A stretch of DNA of 64,000 nt, from positions 57,073 through 121,072 of the forward strand of contig NZ_LT717699.1 in the NCBI RefSeq assembly GCF_900157385.1. Direction: 5' to 3'. The position numbers and the translations under genes are program-made. Below the pieces are notes generated by a model. That model saw nothing but the letters and a program-made list of their open reading frames with translations, made no database searches and was not told the DNA's origin. The DNA is from Mycobacterium terramassiliense. Lineage in GTDB: Bacteria > Actinomycetota > Actinomycetes > Mycobacteriales > Mycobacteriaceae. Position 1 is the stretch's first letter. Each line of letters begins with the position of its first letter. Below are positions 34,022 to 46,215 of this stretch, piece after piece.

Positions 34022-34070
34022 CGCGGATACCCTTCGGGGTGGCAGCAACGCCACCCGGGGGGTATTCGCG
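34022..34070. terminator. Bidirectional terminator-like hairpin between hupB and mutT1
   Basis: The arms 34023-34043 and 34050-34069 pair along about 20 bp (GCGGATACCC... with ...GGGTATTCGC) around the loop AGCAAC. No long T run follows, which is common in mycobacteria. The hairpin lies exactly between two convergent stop codons. Confidence 0.65.
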
Positions 34071-34072
34071 TG

Positions 34073-35014
34073 TCAGGCCCGCACGTTGGCGGCCAGTGCG
34101 CCGCCGATGTGGTCGGCGGACACCAGCCGGCCGCCGGATAGGGACAGCACCCACGTACTGCCCTTGTGGTTGCGGGATTTATCGGCGCGCACTCCGTCGC
34201 GTTCGCACCACCAGGCGATCAGGTCCGGAATCACCTTGCCCTGCGTGCAAATCACCGGGGTGCGGGCCTCCTGGGCGATGCCGAGCATCCGGTGGCGGGC
34301 GCGCTTGGGGTTCTTGGCGTAGGACTCCTCGGTGAGGGCGGGTTCGTTGTGCACGCTCACACCGAGCTCTGCGGCGAGCGGTTCGACCGTCTGGTGACAG
34401 CGGAGCCGGTCGGCGGCGTACACGTCGGAGGCGCCGAAGGCGAGCAGTTGTGGCACCAGGGCTTCCGCCTGCGCGCGTCCCCGCTTATCCAGCGGTCGTT
34501 GGGTGTCGTCGCCTTTGAAGCGTGACTTTCTGCCGGCGGTGCCGTGCCGGACCACCAGCACCGTTTGCGTGTCGGCGGGCTGTTTTGCGAAGTGGCGCAG
34601 CATCTTTCGGTCGTGTGGGTAGGTGAGTCTGTCCTTGGCTTCGGCGAGCGGCAACCAGAGGAGTTCGTCGACCTCGCTGCCCGGTGTGAATTCGCCGCCC
34701 GTGCTGCGCGCCGACCAGTAGTGCACCTTCTTGACGCCCTGCTCGATCGGGTAGCTCACCACGTCCAGCCGCCGGCCGAGGACGGCGCCATGACCGGTCT
34801 CCTCTAACACCTCTCGCACCGCCGCGACCGGCGCCGTCTCGCCGGGGTCCACCTTGCCCTTGGGCAGTGACCAGTCGTCGTATCGGGGGCGATGGATGAC
34901 GGCGACCTCGAGGCCGGGGTTGCCGGATTCCCCGGGCCGCCACAGCACGGCGCCCGCCGCGTACACGACCCGACTCCCCGAGCGCCGATTGGCGGACGAG
35001 TTCTGGGTTGGCAA
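34073..35014 (-). CDS. mutT1: MutT1: Nudix hydrolase fused to a histidine-phosphatase domain
   Basis: MutT1 removes oxidised guanine nucleotides. The 313-residue protein combines an N-terminal Nudix domain (about 15-145; Nudix box [20 protein letters not shown]) with a C-terminal RHG histidine-phosphatase domain ([10 protein letters not shown] near 155, then DRLRCHQT). This fusion is characteristic of mycobacterial MutT1. The start is TTG 35014, supported by GCAGGAG 6 bp upstream; no ATG or GTG fits the conserved N-terminus. It converges with hupB. Confidence 0.94.
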   Translation of the reverse strand: MPTQNSSANRRSGSRVVYAAGAVLWRPGESGNPGLEVAVIHRPRYDDWSLPKGKVDPGETAPVAAVREVLEETGHGAVLGRRLDVVSYPIEQGVKKVHYWSARSTGGEFTPGSEVDELLWLPLAEAKDRLTYPHDRKMLRHFAKQPADTQTVLVVRHGTAGRKSRFKGDDTQRPLDKRGRAQAEALVPQLLAFGASDVYAADRLRCHQTVEPLAAELGVSVHNEPALTEESYAKNPKRARHRMLGIAQEARTPVICTQGKVIPDLIAWWCERDGVRADKSRNHKGSTWVLSLSGGRLVSADHIGGALAANVRA

Positions 35015-35086
35015 CTCAACTCCTGCAGGTCAATTCGGCGAGGTACGCACGGCCGTGGGCGCGACCAGGAAAGCTACCACATATCC

Positions 35087-37282
35087 TCAGGCGCTCCGGT
35101 GCAGCTCCATCAGCGATTCCTGATGGTCGCGCACCGTGTGGCCCTCCCGCGGCGCCGCGATCCACTGCCCGTCGGCGCCGAGCTCCCAGCACCGGGTGGA
35201 CGGGTTCAGCGCGGACTCGAACAAGTCGTCCAGGTACGCCGTGAGCCTGGGGTCCTTGACCTGAACCAGCGCTTCGACGCGTCGGTCGAGGTTGCGGTGC
35301 ATCATGTCGGCACTGCCGATCCAGAACTCGTTGATGCGGCCGAAATGCATGATCCGCGAGTGCTCCAGGAATCGGCCGAGGATCGAACGGACCGAGATGT
35401 TCTCCGAAAACCCTTCCGCGCCCGGGCGCAGCGCGCAGATGCCGCGCACCACGATCTCCACGCGCACGCCGGCGCGGGACGCGCGGTAGAGCGCGTCGAT
35501 GACCTGCTCGTCGACCAGGGCATTCATCTTCATCCTGATGCGTCCCCCACCGCCGTCGCGGTGGGCGGCGATCTCGCGCTCGACGCGTTCGATGATGCCG
35601 GTGCGGATGCTGTGCGGGGCCACCAACAGGTTGCGGTAGGACACCTTCCGCGAGTATCCGGTGAGCGAATTGAACAGGTCGGTCAGGTCGGCCCCGATTT
35701 CGGGAGAGGCGGTGAGCAGTCCGACGTCCTCGTACAGCCGCGCCGTCTTGCCGTTGTAGTTGCCGGTCCCGATGTGGCAGTACCGCCGGATCGTTGGGCC
35801 CTCGCGGCGCACCACCAGGCAGGTCTTGCAGTGCGTCTTGAGCCCCACATACCCGTAAACCACATGCACGCCCGCCTGCTCCAGCTCGCGCGCCCAGCGG
35901 ATGTTGGCCTGCTCGTCGAAGCGCGCCTTGATCTCCACCATTGCCACCACTTGCTTTCCGGCCTCGGCGGCGTTGATGAGTGCGCGAACGATCGGCGAGT
36001 CACCGGAGGTGCGGTACAACGTCTGCTTGATCGCCAGCACGTTGGGATCGGCGGCGGCCTGCTCGATGAATCGCTGCACGCTGGTGGAGAACGACTCGTA
36101 CGGATGATGAAGCAGCACATCGCCTTCGCGCAGCGTCGCGAAGATGCTCCTCGGTGTTTCGCGGTCGACGAAGGCGGGGCTGGTGGCCGGAACGAAGGCC
36201 GGGTCTTTGAGCGCCGGGCGGTCCAGTCCGTATATCTGCCACAACGACGACAGATCGAGCAGCCCGGGCACCTCGATGACGTCACCGGGGTTCACGTCGA
36301 GTTCGCGAAGGAGCAACTCCAGCATGCTCTCTGTCATGTCATCGGCGATCTCGAGTCGGACCGGCGAACCGAACCGGCGGCGCGCCAGCTCTCGCTCCAG
36401 CGCCTGCAGCAGGTCTTCGTCGCGGTCCTCTTCGACCTCGTAGTCGGCGTTGCGGGTGATGCGGAACGCGTGATGCTGCACGATCTCCATGCCGGGGAAG
36501 AGCACCGGCAGAAAGGCCGCGATCAGTTCTTCCATTGGCAGGTAGCGGATTATGGTGGGCCCTTCGGCGCCGCCCTCCGCGTCGCGGTGGTTCTGGAGTT
36601 CGACGAAGCGATCGACGTTGTTGGGCACCTTGACGCGGGCGAAGTGCTGGCCGCCGTCCTCGGGCTGGCGCACCATGACCGCCAGGTTCAAACTCAACCC
36701 GCTGACGAAGGGGAAGGGGTGGGCGGGGTCGACGGCCAACGGCGTCAGCACCGGGAAGACCTGCTCGTGGAAGTACGTCGACAGTTCGTCGCGCTCATCC
36801 TGATCCAGATCGGCCCACGTGACGATGTGGATGCCTTCGGCGGCCAGCGCCGGCTCCACCGAATCGAGGAACACGCGCGCGTGCCGGGTCGCGATCCGCT
36901 GCGTGTGCTCGCCGATGAGGGCCAGTTGCTCGCGCGGCGTCAGGCCGTCGGCCGAGCGCACGGACAGCCCCATCTCGTCGCGGCGCTTGAGGCCGGCCAC
37001 CCGAACCATGTAGAACTCGTCGAGATTGGAGGCGAAGATCGCCAAGAACTTCGCGCGCTCCAGCAACGGCAGAGAGTTGTCGTCCGCCAAGGCGAGCACG
37101 CGCGCGTTGAAATCCAGCCAGCTCAGCTCGCGATTGAGGTAGCGGTCCTCCGGCAGCACGTCATCGATCGCGGCCGGGGTTGCGGCAGGCGGCGCGCCCA
37201 CGGCCGAGTCGTTGGTTTGCCACGCGGATTCTTCGAGGCGCGCCTCGGCTTCGATTTCGGTCACCCTGCGATCATTGCTCAT
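35087..37282 (-). CDS. ppk: Polyphosphate kinase 1
   Basis: Ppk1 reversibly makes polyphosphate from ATP. The 731-residue protein shows the family order: N-terminal helical domain ([20 protein letters not shown]), head domain, and two phospholipase-D-like C-terminal domains. The phosphorylated histidine is in [24 protein letters not shown] 37282 matches the known MSNDRK start; a GTG 36 bp upstream is possible. It probably shares a transcript with mutT1 downstream (72-bp gap). Confidence 0.97.
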   Translation of the reverse strand: MSNDRRVTEIEAEARLEESAWQTNDSAVGAPPAATPAAIDDVLPEDRYLNRELSWLDFNARVLALADDNSLPLLERAKFLAIFASNLDEFYMVRVAGLKRRDEMGLSVRSADGLTPREQLALIGEHTQRIATRHARVFLDSVEPALAAEGIHIVTWADLDQDERDELSTYFHEQVFPVLTPLAVDPAHPFPFVSGLSLNLAVMVRQPEDGGQHFARVKVPNNVDRFVELQNHRDAEGGAEGPTIIRYLPMEELIAAFLPVLFPGMEIVQHHAFRITRNADYEVEEDRDEDLLQALERELARRRFGSPVRLEIADDMTESMLELLLRELDVNPGDVIEVPGLLDLSSLWQIYGLDRPALKDPAFVPATSPAFVDRETPRSIFATLREGDVLLHHPYESFSTSVQRFIEQAAADPNVLAIKQTLYRTSGDSPIVRALINAAEAGKQVVAMVEIKARFDEQANIRWARELEQAGVHVVYGYVGLKTHCKTCLVVRREGPTIRRYCHIGTGNYNGKTARLYEDVGLLTASPEIGADLTDLFNSLTGYSRKVSYRNLLVAPHSIRTGIIERVEREIAAHRDGGGGRIRMKMNALVDEQVIDALYRASRAGVRVEIVVRGICALRPGAEGFSENISVRSILGRFLEHSRIMHFGRINEFWIGSADMMHRNLDRRVEALVQVKDPRLTAYLDDLFESALNPSTRCWELGADGQWIAAPREGHTVRDHQESLMELHRSA

Positions 37283-37371
37283 TCCCGCTGGTGCTGCTAG
37301 CGCCCGACGGACATCCATCGCCCGTTGGCGCGCAGTTCACCGTGCGTACAGTTTTCGCCGTCGCGCCCGGA

Positions 37372-39146
<1,775 letters not shown>

Positions 39147-39225
39147 GGCGCACGAGCCGGCAAAACCGCAGCTAGCGGCTCGGGATCCGACCCGGGAGCC
39201 CCGCACCCGGTAGCCTCTGAAGGTT

Positions 39226-40335
39226 GTGAGCCCCAGCGAGCGCGTGCGCGTCGCCGTCGTCTTCGGCGGGCGCAGCAACGAGCACGCCATCTCCTGCGTG
39301 TCGGCGGGCAGCATCCTGCGCAATCTCGACCCGCAGCGTTTCGAGGTGGTCGCGGTCGGCATCACCCCGGAGGGCTCGTGGGTGCTCACCGACGGGGACC
39401 CGGACGCGTTGGCGATCAGCGACCGGCGGCTGCCCGAGGTGACCGCCGAATCGGGCACCGAGCTGGCCCTGACGGCCGACCCGCGGCGCAGCGGTCAACT
39501 GGTGTCGCTTCAGCCCGGCGCGAGTGACGTCCTGGCGTCGGTCGACGTGGTGTTTCCCGTGCTGCACGGCGCCTACGGCGAGGACGGCACCATTCAGGGG
39601 CTGCTCGAACTCGCCGGCGTGCCGTACGTCGGCGCCGGCGTGCTGGCCAGCGCCGCGGGCATGGACAAGGAATTCACCAAGAAGCTCCTTGTCGCCGAAG
39701 GACTTCCGGTCGGCGCGCACGCGGTGCTGCGGGCCCCGCGGTCGGCCCTGGATCTCGAGGAGCGCGAGCGGCTCGGTTTGCCGGTGTTCGTCAAACCCGC
39801 GCGGGGCGGTTCCTCGATCGGGGTCAGCCGGGTCGCGAGCTGGGACGAGCTGCCCGCGGCGGTGGCCAACGCGCGACGGCACGATCCGAAGGTGATCGTC
39901 GAGGCCGCGATCAGCGGTCGCGAGCTGGAGTGTGGCGTCCTCGAAATGCCGGACGGCACAGTCGAAGCCAGCACGTTGGGCGAGATCCGGGTGGTCGGGG
40001 TGCGGGGCCGCGAGGACTCCTTCTACGACTTCGCGACGAAATACCTCGACGACGCGGCCGAACTGGACGTGCCCGCGAAGGTCGACGACGATGTCGCTGA
40101 TGCGGTGCGCCAGTTGGCGATTCGGGCGTTCAAGGCCATCGATTGCCAGGGGCTGGCCCGGGTCGATTTCTTTTTGACCGAGGACGGCCCCATCATCAAC
40201 GAGATCAACACGATGCCGGGGTTCACCACCATCTCGATGTACCCGAGGATGTGGGCGGCCAGCGGCGTCGACTATCCCACCCTGCTGGCGACCATGGTGC
40301 AGACGGCGTTGGCTCGCGGCGTGGGCCTGCGCTAG
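39226..40335 (+). CDS. ddlA: D-alanine--D-alanine ligase
   Basis: Ddl joins two D-alanines for peptidoglycan. The 369-residue ATP-grasp enzyme has the N-terminal [19 protein letters not shown] motif and the ATP-binding segment [17 protein letters not shown]. It also has the Mg2+ and product-binding [10 protein letters not shown]...[13 protein letters not shown] 39226 follows GAAGG; TAGCCT at 39211-39216 is a likely -10. The stop codon lies within the first unit of a 55-bp tandem repeat, so the repeat directly abuts the gene. Confidence 0.97.
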   Translation: MSPSERVRVAVVFGGRSNEHAISCVSAGSILRNLDPQRFEVVAVGITPEGSWVLTDGDPDALAISDRRLPEVTAESGTELALTADPRRSGQLVSLQPGASDVLASVDVVFPVLHGAYGEDGTIQGLLELAGVPYVGAGVLASAAGMDKEFTKKLLVAEGLPVGAHAVLRAPRSALDLEERERLGLPVFVKPARGGSSIGVSRVASWDELPAAVANARRHDPKVIVEAAISGRELECGVLEMPDGTVEASTLGEIRVVGVRGREDSFYDFATKYLDDAAELDVPAKVDDDVADAVRQLAIRAFKAIDCQGLARVDFFLTEDGPIINEINTMPGFTTISMYPRMWAASGVDYPTLLATMVQTALARGVGLR

Positions 40336-40550
40336 CGGCGATCGCGAGCGCGGCGTTGCCGGGCGTGGCGGGTCGCCGCCATCGGGCTAGCGGCGATCGC
40401 GAGCGCGGCGTTGCCGGGCGTGGCGGGTCGCCGCCATCGGGCTAGCGGCGATCGCGAGCGCGGCGTTGCCGGGCGTGGCGGGTCGCCGCCATCGCGCTAG
40501 CGGTGATCGCGAGGGCGGCGTTGCCGGGCGTGGCGGGTCGCCGCCATCGA
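40331..40550. repeat. VNTR: four tandem 55-bp units after ddlA
   Basis: Units start at 40331, 40386, 40441 and 40496, each beginning GCTAGCGG and ending CCGCCATCG. Units 1 and 2 are identical, unit 3 differs in the last base, and unit 4 differs at three positions. A degenerate CCTAGCGCGG begins a fifth at 40551. The period is not a multiple of three and the repeat is non-coding apart from the ddlA stop. From memory, M. tuberculosis also has a minisatellite between ddlA and Rv2980. Confidence 0.95.
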
Positions 40551-40574
40551 CCTAGCGCGGGGGAGCGGGCCGGC

Positions 40575-41135
40575 CTAGCGCGGGGGGCCCGGGTCGATGG
40601 GCACGGCCGCCATGGTGTGGTCGATCACGTCGGAGAGCTGCTGGATGGGTGTCGGCCCCGATCCCGAGGGCAGCGTGAGGGCCACATACACGGGACGGTC
40701 GACCGCGTACCAGGTGGACCTGCCCGCGTCGCCGGCGGATTGCTGGTCGGCCGAAACCTGGAACCACTGCACCCGATCGACGATCTGGATCGGAGACCCG
40801 ACCACGAACTCGCTCGGGCGGTCCAGCCCGCAGCGCAACACCACCGGCTCGCCGCCGGACCCGGCCCGCCAGGCCGCCGCGCCCTCGGGGGCCGGCTGCG
40901 CCAGCGCGGCGCGCTGATAGTCCCCGAGCCGCTGCGGTAGCGCGCCGGCCAGTGACCGGCACGCGCCGTCGGACGCGTGCGGCGCCGGGGCGGCGGGGAC
41001 GGCAACCGGTGGCGGCGGCGCCTGGCGGGTCGCCGCGACCGCCAGGATCACGCCGATCGCCACGACGGCCAGCGCGACCGCGGCGATCAGGACGGCGCGC
41101 GGCGGCCCCGGGTCGGCATCGGGCTCGGTCGTCAC
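40575..41135 (-). CDS. DUF3515 membrane-anchored protein (Rv2980 family)
   Basis: This 186-residue protein has a short cytosolic start, one transmembrane segment (about residues 14-35), a Pro-rich linker (PPPPVAVPAAPAP) and an extracytoplasmic domain with two cysteines (GACRSLAG and VLRCGLDRP) that may form a disulfide. Its function is unknown. It is conserved beside thiL and ddlA in mycobacteria. Its stop lies 24 bp from the end of the VNTR. Confidence 0.88.
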   Translation of the reverse strand: MTTEPDADPGPPRAVLIAAVALAVVAIGVILAVAATRQAPPPPVAVPAAPAPHASDGACRSLAGALPQRLGDYQRAALAQPAPEGAAAWRAGSGGEPVVLRCGLDRPSEFVVGSPIQIVDRVQWFQVSADQQSAGDAGRSTWYAVDRPVYVALTLPSGSGPTPIQQLSDVIDHTMAAVPIDPGPPR

Positions 41136-41245
41136 CGCCCGCGCACCTCCGATCTTCTACACTGGCGCGGTCCGCTCGCGCGGGCAGGAACCTAACTTAC
41201 CGGCCGCACACTGGCCGTCACCAGGCCCGCGCCTCAGGAGGTGGC

Positions 41246-42217
41246 GTGCGCGACGACAATCCCGGGGCCCAGGACGAGTCCCCCACGCTGCAACGGATCG
41301 GCGAATTCGCCATCATCGATCGGTTGGTGCGGGGCCGCCGCCAACCCGGTGCGGTGCTGCTGGGACCCGGCGATGACGCCGCGCTGGTGTCCGCGGCCGA
41401 CGGCCGCACCCTGATCTCGACCGATGTGCTGGTGCAGGACCGGCACTTTCGGCTGGACTGGTCGACACCCCACGATGTCGGCCGCAAGGCCATCGCCCAG
41501 AACGCCGCCGACATCGAGGCGATGGGCGGGCGGCCGACGGCCTTCGTGGCCGGTTTCGCGGCGCCCGGTGACACCCCGGCCGCCCGGGTGGACGCGCTGG
41601 TGGACGGGATGTGGGACGAGGCGGCGCGGATCGGCGCCGGCATCGTCGGCGGCGACTTGGTCAGCGGCCCCCTATGGGTGTTGTCGGTGACGGTGCTGGG
41701 TGACCTCGACGGGCGAACGCCGGTGTTGCGATCGGGGGCGCAGGCGGGCTCGGTGCTCGCCGTCACCGGTGAACTGGGCCGCTCAGCTGCGGGATACGCG
41801 TTGTGGGACAAGGGCATTGGTGGTTTTGCGGAACTGCGGCGCCGTCACCTGGTGCCGCAGCCTCCCTACGGGCAGGGGGCGGCGGCCGCGGCGGCGGGGG
41901 CGCAGGCGATGATCGACGTCTCCGACGGCCTGGTCGCCGACCTGCGGCACGTCGCCGAGGCGTCGGGGGTGAGCATCGATGTGTCCACCGCGGCGCTGGC
42001 CGCGGACCGCGAGGCGGTGACGGCGGCCGCGAACGCCGTGGGCGCCGACCCGCTGGCGTGGGTGCTGGGGGGCGGCGAGGACCACGCCCTGGCCGCCTGT
42101 TTCGCCGGCCCCGCACCGGCCGGGTGGCGCGTCGTCGGCACGGTGCTCGACGGGCCGGCCCGCGTGCTCGTCGACGGCGCGGAGTGGAGCGGCTACGCCG
42201 GGTGGCAGTCGTATTAG
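41246..42217 (+). CDS. thiL: Thiamine-monophosphate kinase
   Basis: ThiL phosphorylates thiamine monophosphate to thiamine diphosphate, the cofactor needed by IlvB. The 323-residue protein has the PurM/ThiL-type motifs GPGDDAALV (Mg-ATP), STDVLVQDRHF, NAADIEAMGG and GIVGGDLV, then IDVSDGLVADLRHVAE and GGGEDHALAACF. GTG 41246 is preceded by AGGAGG at 5-bp spacing. It diverges from the DUF3515 gene. Confidence 0.95.
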   Translation: MRDDNPGAQDESPTLQRIGEFAIIDRLVRGRRQPGAVLLGPGDDAALVSAADGRTLISTDVLVQDRHFRLDWSTPHDVGRKAIAQNAADIEAMGGRPTAFVAGFAAPGDTPAARVDALVDGMWDEAARIGAGIVGGDLVSGPLWVLSVTVLGDLDGRTPVLRSGAQAGSVLAVTGELGRSAAGYALWDKGIGGFAELRRRHLVPQPPYGQGAAAAAAGAQAMIDVSDGLVADLRHVAEASGVSIDVSTAALAADREAVTAAANAVGADPLAWVLGGGEDHALAACFAGPAPAGWRVVGTVLDGPARVLVDGAEWSGYAGWQSY

Positions 42218-42226
42218 TGTGACGCC

Positions 42227-42517
42227 GTGACCGTCTACGCGATCGCCCAGCTGAGATTCACCGACCGGGCAGCCTACGACCGCTACCAGGCGAGATTCAT
42301 GGAGGTTTTCCGTCGCCATCCGGGAACGTTGCTGGCCGCCGACGAATCGCCCGAGGTCGTCGAGGGGCAGTGGGACCGCGAGAAGCTGGTGCTGATGTCG
42401 TTTCCCGACGAGGCCGCGTTTCGCCGCTGGGCGCAATCGCCGGAATATCAGGAGATCTCCGAAGACCGGCGGGCGGGAGCCGATACGGTGGTCCTGCTCG
42501 CGCGGGGGTTGGTGTGA
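42227..42517 (+). CDS. DUF1330-type small protein
   Basis: This 96-residue protein of the dimeric alpha/beta-barrel (ferredoxin-like) superfamily has DUF1330 features: [21 protein letters not shown] at the start, [18 protein letters not shown] and [17 protein letters not shown]. The function of the family is unknown. It lies 9 bp after thiL and overlaps ung by 4 bp, so it is read as part of a thiL-DUF1330-ung operon. Confidence 0.85.
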   Translation: MTVYAIAQLRFTDRAAYDRYQARFMEVFRRHPGTLLAADESPEVVEGQWDREKLVLMSFPDEAAFRRWAQSPEYQEISEDRRAGADTVVLLARGLV

Positions 42518-43197
42518 CCGCGCGCCCGCTGGGCGAGCTCGTCGAGCCGGGCTGGGCGACGGCACTCGAGCCGGTCACCGAGCAGGTCGCCCAGCTGGGC
42601 CAGTTCCTGCGGGCCGAGATCGCCGCCGGTCGCGGGTACCTACCGGCGGGACCAAACGTGTTGCGCGCCTTCACCTACCCCTTCGAAAACGTCAGGGTGC
42701 TGATCGTCGGGCAAGACCCGTACCCGACTCCCGGGCACGCCGTCGGCCTGAGCTTCTCGGTGGCCCCCGAGGTGCGTCCGCTGCCGCGCAGCCTGGCCAA
42801 CATCTTCGACGAGTATCGCGCCGACCTCGGTCATCCCCCGCCCGCGTGCGGCGACCTGACGCCGTGGGCCGAGCGCGGCGTGCTGTTGCTCAACAGGGTG
42901 CTCACGGTGCGCCCGAACAATCCGGCGTCGCACCGGGGCAAGGGCTGGGAAGCGGTGACGGAGTGCGCGATTCGCGCGCTGGTAACACGGTCGCGGCCCC
43001 TGGTGGCCATCCTGTGGGGCCGCGACGCCTCGACGCTCAAACCCGTTCTGGCCGAAGGTAATTGCGTCGCCATCGAGTCCCCGCACCCGTCGCCGCTGTC
43101 GGCGTCGCGAGGGTTCTTCGGTTCGCGGCCGTTCAGCCGCGCGAATGAGCTGCTCGCCGGGCTCGGTGCCGATCCGATCGATTGGAAGCTGCCGTGA
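42514..43197 (+). CDS. ung: Uracil-DNA glycosylase
   Basis: Ung removes uracil from DNA, which is important in a GC-rich genome prone to cytosine deamination. The 227-residue family 1 enzyme has the water-activating motif [13 protein letters not shown] (Asp68) and the intercalation/catalytic loop [13 protein letters not shown] near the C-terminus. GTG 42514 overlaps the upstream stop. Its own stop overlaps the next gene by 4 bp. Confidence 0.97.
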   Translation: MTARPLGELVEPGWATALEPVTEQVAQLGQFLRAEIAAGRGYLPAGPNVLRAFTYPFENVRVLIVGQDPYPTPGHAVGLSFSVAPEVRPLPRSLANIFDEYRADLGHPPPACGDLTPWAERGVLLLNRVLTVRPNNPASHRGKGWEAVTECAIRALVTRSRPLVAILWGRDASTLKPVLAEGNCVAIESPHPSPLSASRGFFGSRPFSRANELLAGLGADPIDWKLP

Positions 43198-44135
43198 CCG
43201 AGATGACGGCCCTGCGCGCGCACCGCCGGGGTGGCCCCGAGGTGGTGGTCGTTGAACGCGCGCCGGTCCCGGTCCCCGCGGCCGGCGAGGTCTTGATCGA
43301 GGTGCACGCCGCGGCCATCACGTTCGACGAGCTGAGGTGGGAGGAGACCTGGACGCGCGACGGCGCCAGCCGTACGCCGGTGATCCCGTCGCACGAGGTG
43401 TCGGGCGTGATCTCCGAAATCGGGCCGGGGGTAACGGGTTTGGCGCCCGGCGCCGAGGTCTACGGGTTGATCGATTTCGACCGGGACGGCGGGGCGGCCG
43501 AATTCGTCACGGTCCCGGCGAGCGACCTGGCCGCCAAGCCGTCGACCGCCTCCCACGTTGTCGCCGCCGCGCTCCCGCTGGCCGGGCTCACCGCGTGGCA
43601 GGCGCTGGTCGAGCACGCCGCGGTCCAGCCCGGTGAGTCGGTGCTGGTTCTCGGCGGAGCGGGCGGGGTCGGCGCCCTGACGGTGCAGCTGGCCGCGGCG
43701 CTCGGCGCGCGGGTCACCGCCACCGTGCGCAGCGACGCGCGCGAGCTGGTCGGCGGCTTCGGCGCGCAGCGGGTGATCGACGTGCGCGCCGAGGCGTTCG
43801 ACGCGGGCGGCCCCGCATACGACGTCGTCGTCGACACCGTCGGCGGTGAGACGTTGGACCGCTCGTTCGGTGTGCTGCGCCCGGGGGGACGGCTGATCAC
43901 GCTGTCGGCTCCGCCGCCGCCGGGCAGGGCCGACGAACACGGCGTGACGGCCACCTTCTTTATCGTCAGGCCCAATACCGAGCAGCTCGCCGAGCTCGCG
44001 GCGCGCGTCGATCAGGGTCGATTGCGGGTGGAAATCGCGCGGACGTTTCCGCTCGACCGGGGACGGGAGGCGTTCGAAAGCGGTCGTGAGCCCGGCCGGC
44101 GGCCGGGCAAGACCGTCATCGTCGTGCGCGACTAA
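43194..44135 (+). CDS. Quinone-reductase-like MDR oxidoreductase
   Basis: This 313-residue medium-chain dehydrogenase/reductase resembles NADPH:quinone reductases: an N-terminal GroES-like domain ([34 protein letters not shown]) and a Rossmann domain with [16 protein letters not shown]. There are no zinc-ligand cysteines, as in the QOR group. The substrate is unknown. It overlaps ung by 4 bp, so the accessory island is fused to the ung operon. Its end overlaps that of the convergent SDR gene by 4 bp. Confidence 0.88.
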   Translation: MTEMTALRAHRRGGPEVVVVERAPVPVPAAGEVLIEVHAAAITFDELRWEETWTRDGASRTPVIPSHEVSGVISEIGPGVTGLAPGAEVYGLIDFDRDGGAAEFVTVPASDLAAKPSTASHVVAAALPLAGLTAWQALVEHAAVQPGESVLVLGGAGGVGALTVQLAAALGARVTATVRSDARELVGGFGAQRVIDVRAEAFDAGGPAYDVVVDTVGGETLDRSFGVLRPGGRLITLSAPPPPGRADEHGVTATFFIVRPNTEQLAELAARVDQGRLRVEIARTFPLDRGREAFESGREPGRRPGKTVIVVRD

Positions 44136-44959
44136 CCGGGGAAGTTGACGTCCTTGGTGACGGATTTCCATTCTTCGATCGACGCCGACGTCGCGGCGAT
44201 CTTGTCGCGCATCGCCTTGAGCACGTCGCGCCCCAGCAGCAGCCGCAGCGGTGGGTCGTCGAGCTCGGTGACCATGAGCACGGCCTCGGCGACCTTGCGC
44301 GGGTCGCCCGGCAGGTGATCGGCGAACTGCTTGATCAGGTCTTTGCGCGCGGCGACGTCGGAGTAGTCGGCTATCGGGGTGGCCGACTCCTTCATCGACC
44401 GCGTCGCCCAGTCGGTGCGGAAGGCGCCCGGCTCGATGGCGGTCACCTTGATGCCCAGTGGCCGCACCTCGGTGGCCAGGGCCTCGGTGATCGCCTCCAG
44501 TGCGAACTTCGTTGACGAGTAGTACGCGTTGGGCGGGTTGGCCACCAGGCCCGTCATCGACGACATGTTGATGATGTGCCCGGATCCGCGGGCACGCATC
44601 GCCGGCAGCACGGCCTTGATCATGTCGACCGCACCGAAGTAGTTGACATCGAACAGCTTTCGAACCTCGGCGTCCTCGCCCTCTTCCACCGCCGACAGGT
44701 AGCCGTGGCCGGCGTTGTTGACCAGGACGTCGATCCCGCCGAATGCGTCGTCGGCCGCCGACACCGCGGTCGCGATCTGACCGGCGTCCGTCACGTCCAG
44801 GGCGACGGCCGCGGCGCGATCCCCGAACTCGTCGGCCAAATCCCGCACCGCTTCCGCCCGCCGCGCGGTCACCACCACGCTGTGGCCGGCTTCCAGTGCG
44901 GCGCGGGCGATTTCGCGGCCGAAGCCGGTGGAACATCCGGTGACCAGCCAGCGTGTCAT
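44132..44959 (-). CDS. Short-chain dehydrogenase/reductase (SDR)
   Basis: This 275-residue classical SDR has the nucleotide motif TGCSTGFG (8-15), NNAG, and the catalytic Ser and YYSSTK pair (Tyr and Lys). The specificity motif after strand 2 (TARRAE) favours NADP. The substrate is unknown. It is the last gene of a minus-strand operon that also encodes the DUF1214-like protein, the sulfotransferase and the SnoaL-like protein; it starts 1 bp after the stop of the DUF1214-like gene. Confidence 0.9.
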   Translation of the reverse strand: MTRWLVTGCSTGFGREIARAALEAGHSVVVTARRAEAVRDLADEFGDRAAAVALDVTDAGQIATAVSAADDAFGGIDVLVNNAGHGYLSAVEEGEDAEVRKLFDVNYFGAVDMIKAVLPAMRARGSGHIINMSSMTGLVANPPNAYYSSTKFALEAITEALATEVRPLGIKVTAIEPGAFRTDWATRSMKESATPIADYSDVAARKDLIKQFADHLPGDPRKVAEAVLMVTELDDPPLRLLLGRDVLKAMRDKIAATSASIEEWKSVTKDVNFPG

Positions 44960-44960
44960 C

Positions 44961-46205
44961 TCAGACCGTTCCTTCCGGCAGGCGCCGCAGGTACGCCGCG
45001 CGGCGGTCGGCGAGTTCGGCCGCCCGCTGCGACGGGCTCACCCGCGGCAGGTGGGGCACCTCGGTGTCGAGCCGGTCCAGCTTGACCACGCGCCCGCGCG
45101 CGCCGAGGTCTTCGCGCGGACCGGTGCCGCCGAACTCCGCCATGCGCAAGGTCAGGATGCCCTCGGCGAGCCCGTCTGAGTCGATCCAGTTCGCCACGCC
45201 GGGGTCGGCCGGCGCGATCACGTAGGTGTAGGTGCCGTCGTCGTTGGCGACCGACTGCGCCTTGTTGAGGCTTCCGGTGCGGTCGACGATGTCCAGCGTG
45301 GTGCCCCAGATGTTGCTCAGCGGCACCGTGAAGTATTCGGCACCACCGTCGTTGAGGTCGACCACGAACGCCTCGTCCGGGGCGAGATCGAAGCGGCCCA
45401 TGACGTAGACCTGGTTGCGCATCGCGCCGGCCTTGTCAGCCGACCACGCCAGGTTGAAATGGTTGGCCGGCATCTTGTACACGCCATGGCTGAGCTTTCC
45501 GGTGAAGTCGGCGAAATACGCCATCATCGCCGCGGTCGCCTCGGCCTGCTCGTCGAGCGTGCGCGCCGGCGTGACCGGTGCACCGCCGAGTCGTTGCACC
45601 TCAAGATAATTGGGGTCGTCGCGGGCCCAATCCAGCAGCACGTCGCGAATGTAGAACTCGTGGGCCTCGGGGGTGGTCCGCACGTGGTTGGGCCGCCCGT
45701 TGGCGGGCTCGGAGTCGACGGTGATGGTGAAGCTGCCGTCCGCGTCGACCTGCATGGTGCGTCCGTTGAGCACGTCGACGGTGCCCATGTGCGCGTCCCA
45801 CAGCGTGAAGTAGTTCTCGGTCATGCGGTGCTCGCCGACCCGGCCGTGGATCTCGTAGCGCTCGTCGCCGGAGATCGGGATCACCCGGTACACGCTGTCG
45901 GGATTGTCGATGCCCCATCGTGATCCGGGGATGCGACGGCCGTCCACCGGGTGCGCCAGCCGGGTGATGCAGCTGACTTTGGGCCGCAGCTTGTCCTGGT
46001 TGGACGACCACACCGCCGCGGAGAACATCACCTCGGCGAACGCGTCGTCGAACCGCTCGCGCATCGCGTCGGAGGCCTTCGCCCGGCCCAGCCACGTGTT
46101 GGCCACGGTCGCGTAGGCGGCCTTGACGGTGGGGTGCTCGATCAGGTCGAGGGCGGCCAGTTCCTGTTCGCGTTGCGACGCGGTCGAGACGGGGTCTTCA
46201 ACCAT
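44961..46205 (-). CDS. DUF1214-like protein of unknown function
   Basis: This 414-residue protein resembles DUF1214/DUF1254-type proteins in its mid and C-terminal parts. The PLSNIWGTTLDIVDRTGSLNKAQ region and the DGTYTYVIAPADPGVANWID segment match that pattern of a beta-sandwich with a late Trp-rich strand. No signal peptide is visible. Its role is unknown. Such genes often accompany sulfotransferases and SDRs in mycobacterial accessory clusters. The gap to the sulfotransferase gene is 10 bp. Confidence 0.75.
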   Translation of the reverse strand: MVEDPVSTASQREQELAALDLIEHPTVKAAYATVANTWLGRAKASDAMRERFDDAFAEVMFSAAVWSSNQDKLRPKVSCITRLAHPVDGRRIPGSRWGIDNPDSVYRVIPISGDERYEIHGRVGEHRMTENYFTLWDAHMGTVDVLNGRTMQVDADGSFTITVDSEPANGRPNHVRTTPEAHEFYIRDVLLDWARDDPNYLEVQRLGGAPVTPARTLDEQAEATAAMMAYFADFTGKLSHGVYKMPANHFNLAWSADKAGAMRNQVYVMGRFDLAPDEAFVVDLNDGGAEYFTVPLSNIWGTTLDIVDRTGSLNKAQSVANDDGTYTYVIAPADPGVANWIDSDGLAEGILTLRMAEFGGTGPREDLGARGRVVKLDRLDTEVPHLPRVSPSQRAAELADRRAAYLRRLPEGTV

Positions 46206-46215
46206 CTAATGCTCC

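Noticed and set aside
33320..34054. Repetitive Leu/Gly-rich minus-strand frame opposite hupB
   Set aside because: It is the reverse reading of the Lys/Ala codon repeats of hupB. Its repeats follow the hupB repeat and not any protein family.
34892..37300. 802-codon plus-strand frame over ppk
   Set aside because: Shadow of polyphosphate kinase; the minus strand has all Ppk1 motifs.
39153..39182. Intrinsic terminator after gpsA
   Set aside because: CGAGCCG/CGGCTCG is only a 7-bp stem with a 16-nt loop and no T run; too weak to list as a feature.
40331..40550. CRISPR array at the tandem repeats
   Set aside because: The units are contiguous 55-bp repeats with no unique spacers and there are no cas genes.
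42227..42517. Toxin-antitoxin component because of its small size next to ung
   Set aside because: The sequence matches the DUF1330 ferredoxin-like fold and there is no partner toxin or antitoxin; it is embedded in the thiL-ung operon.
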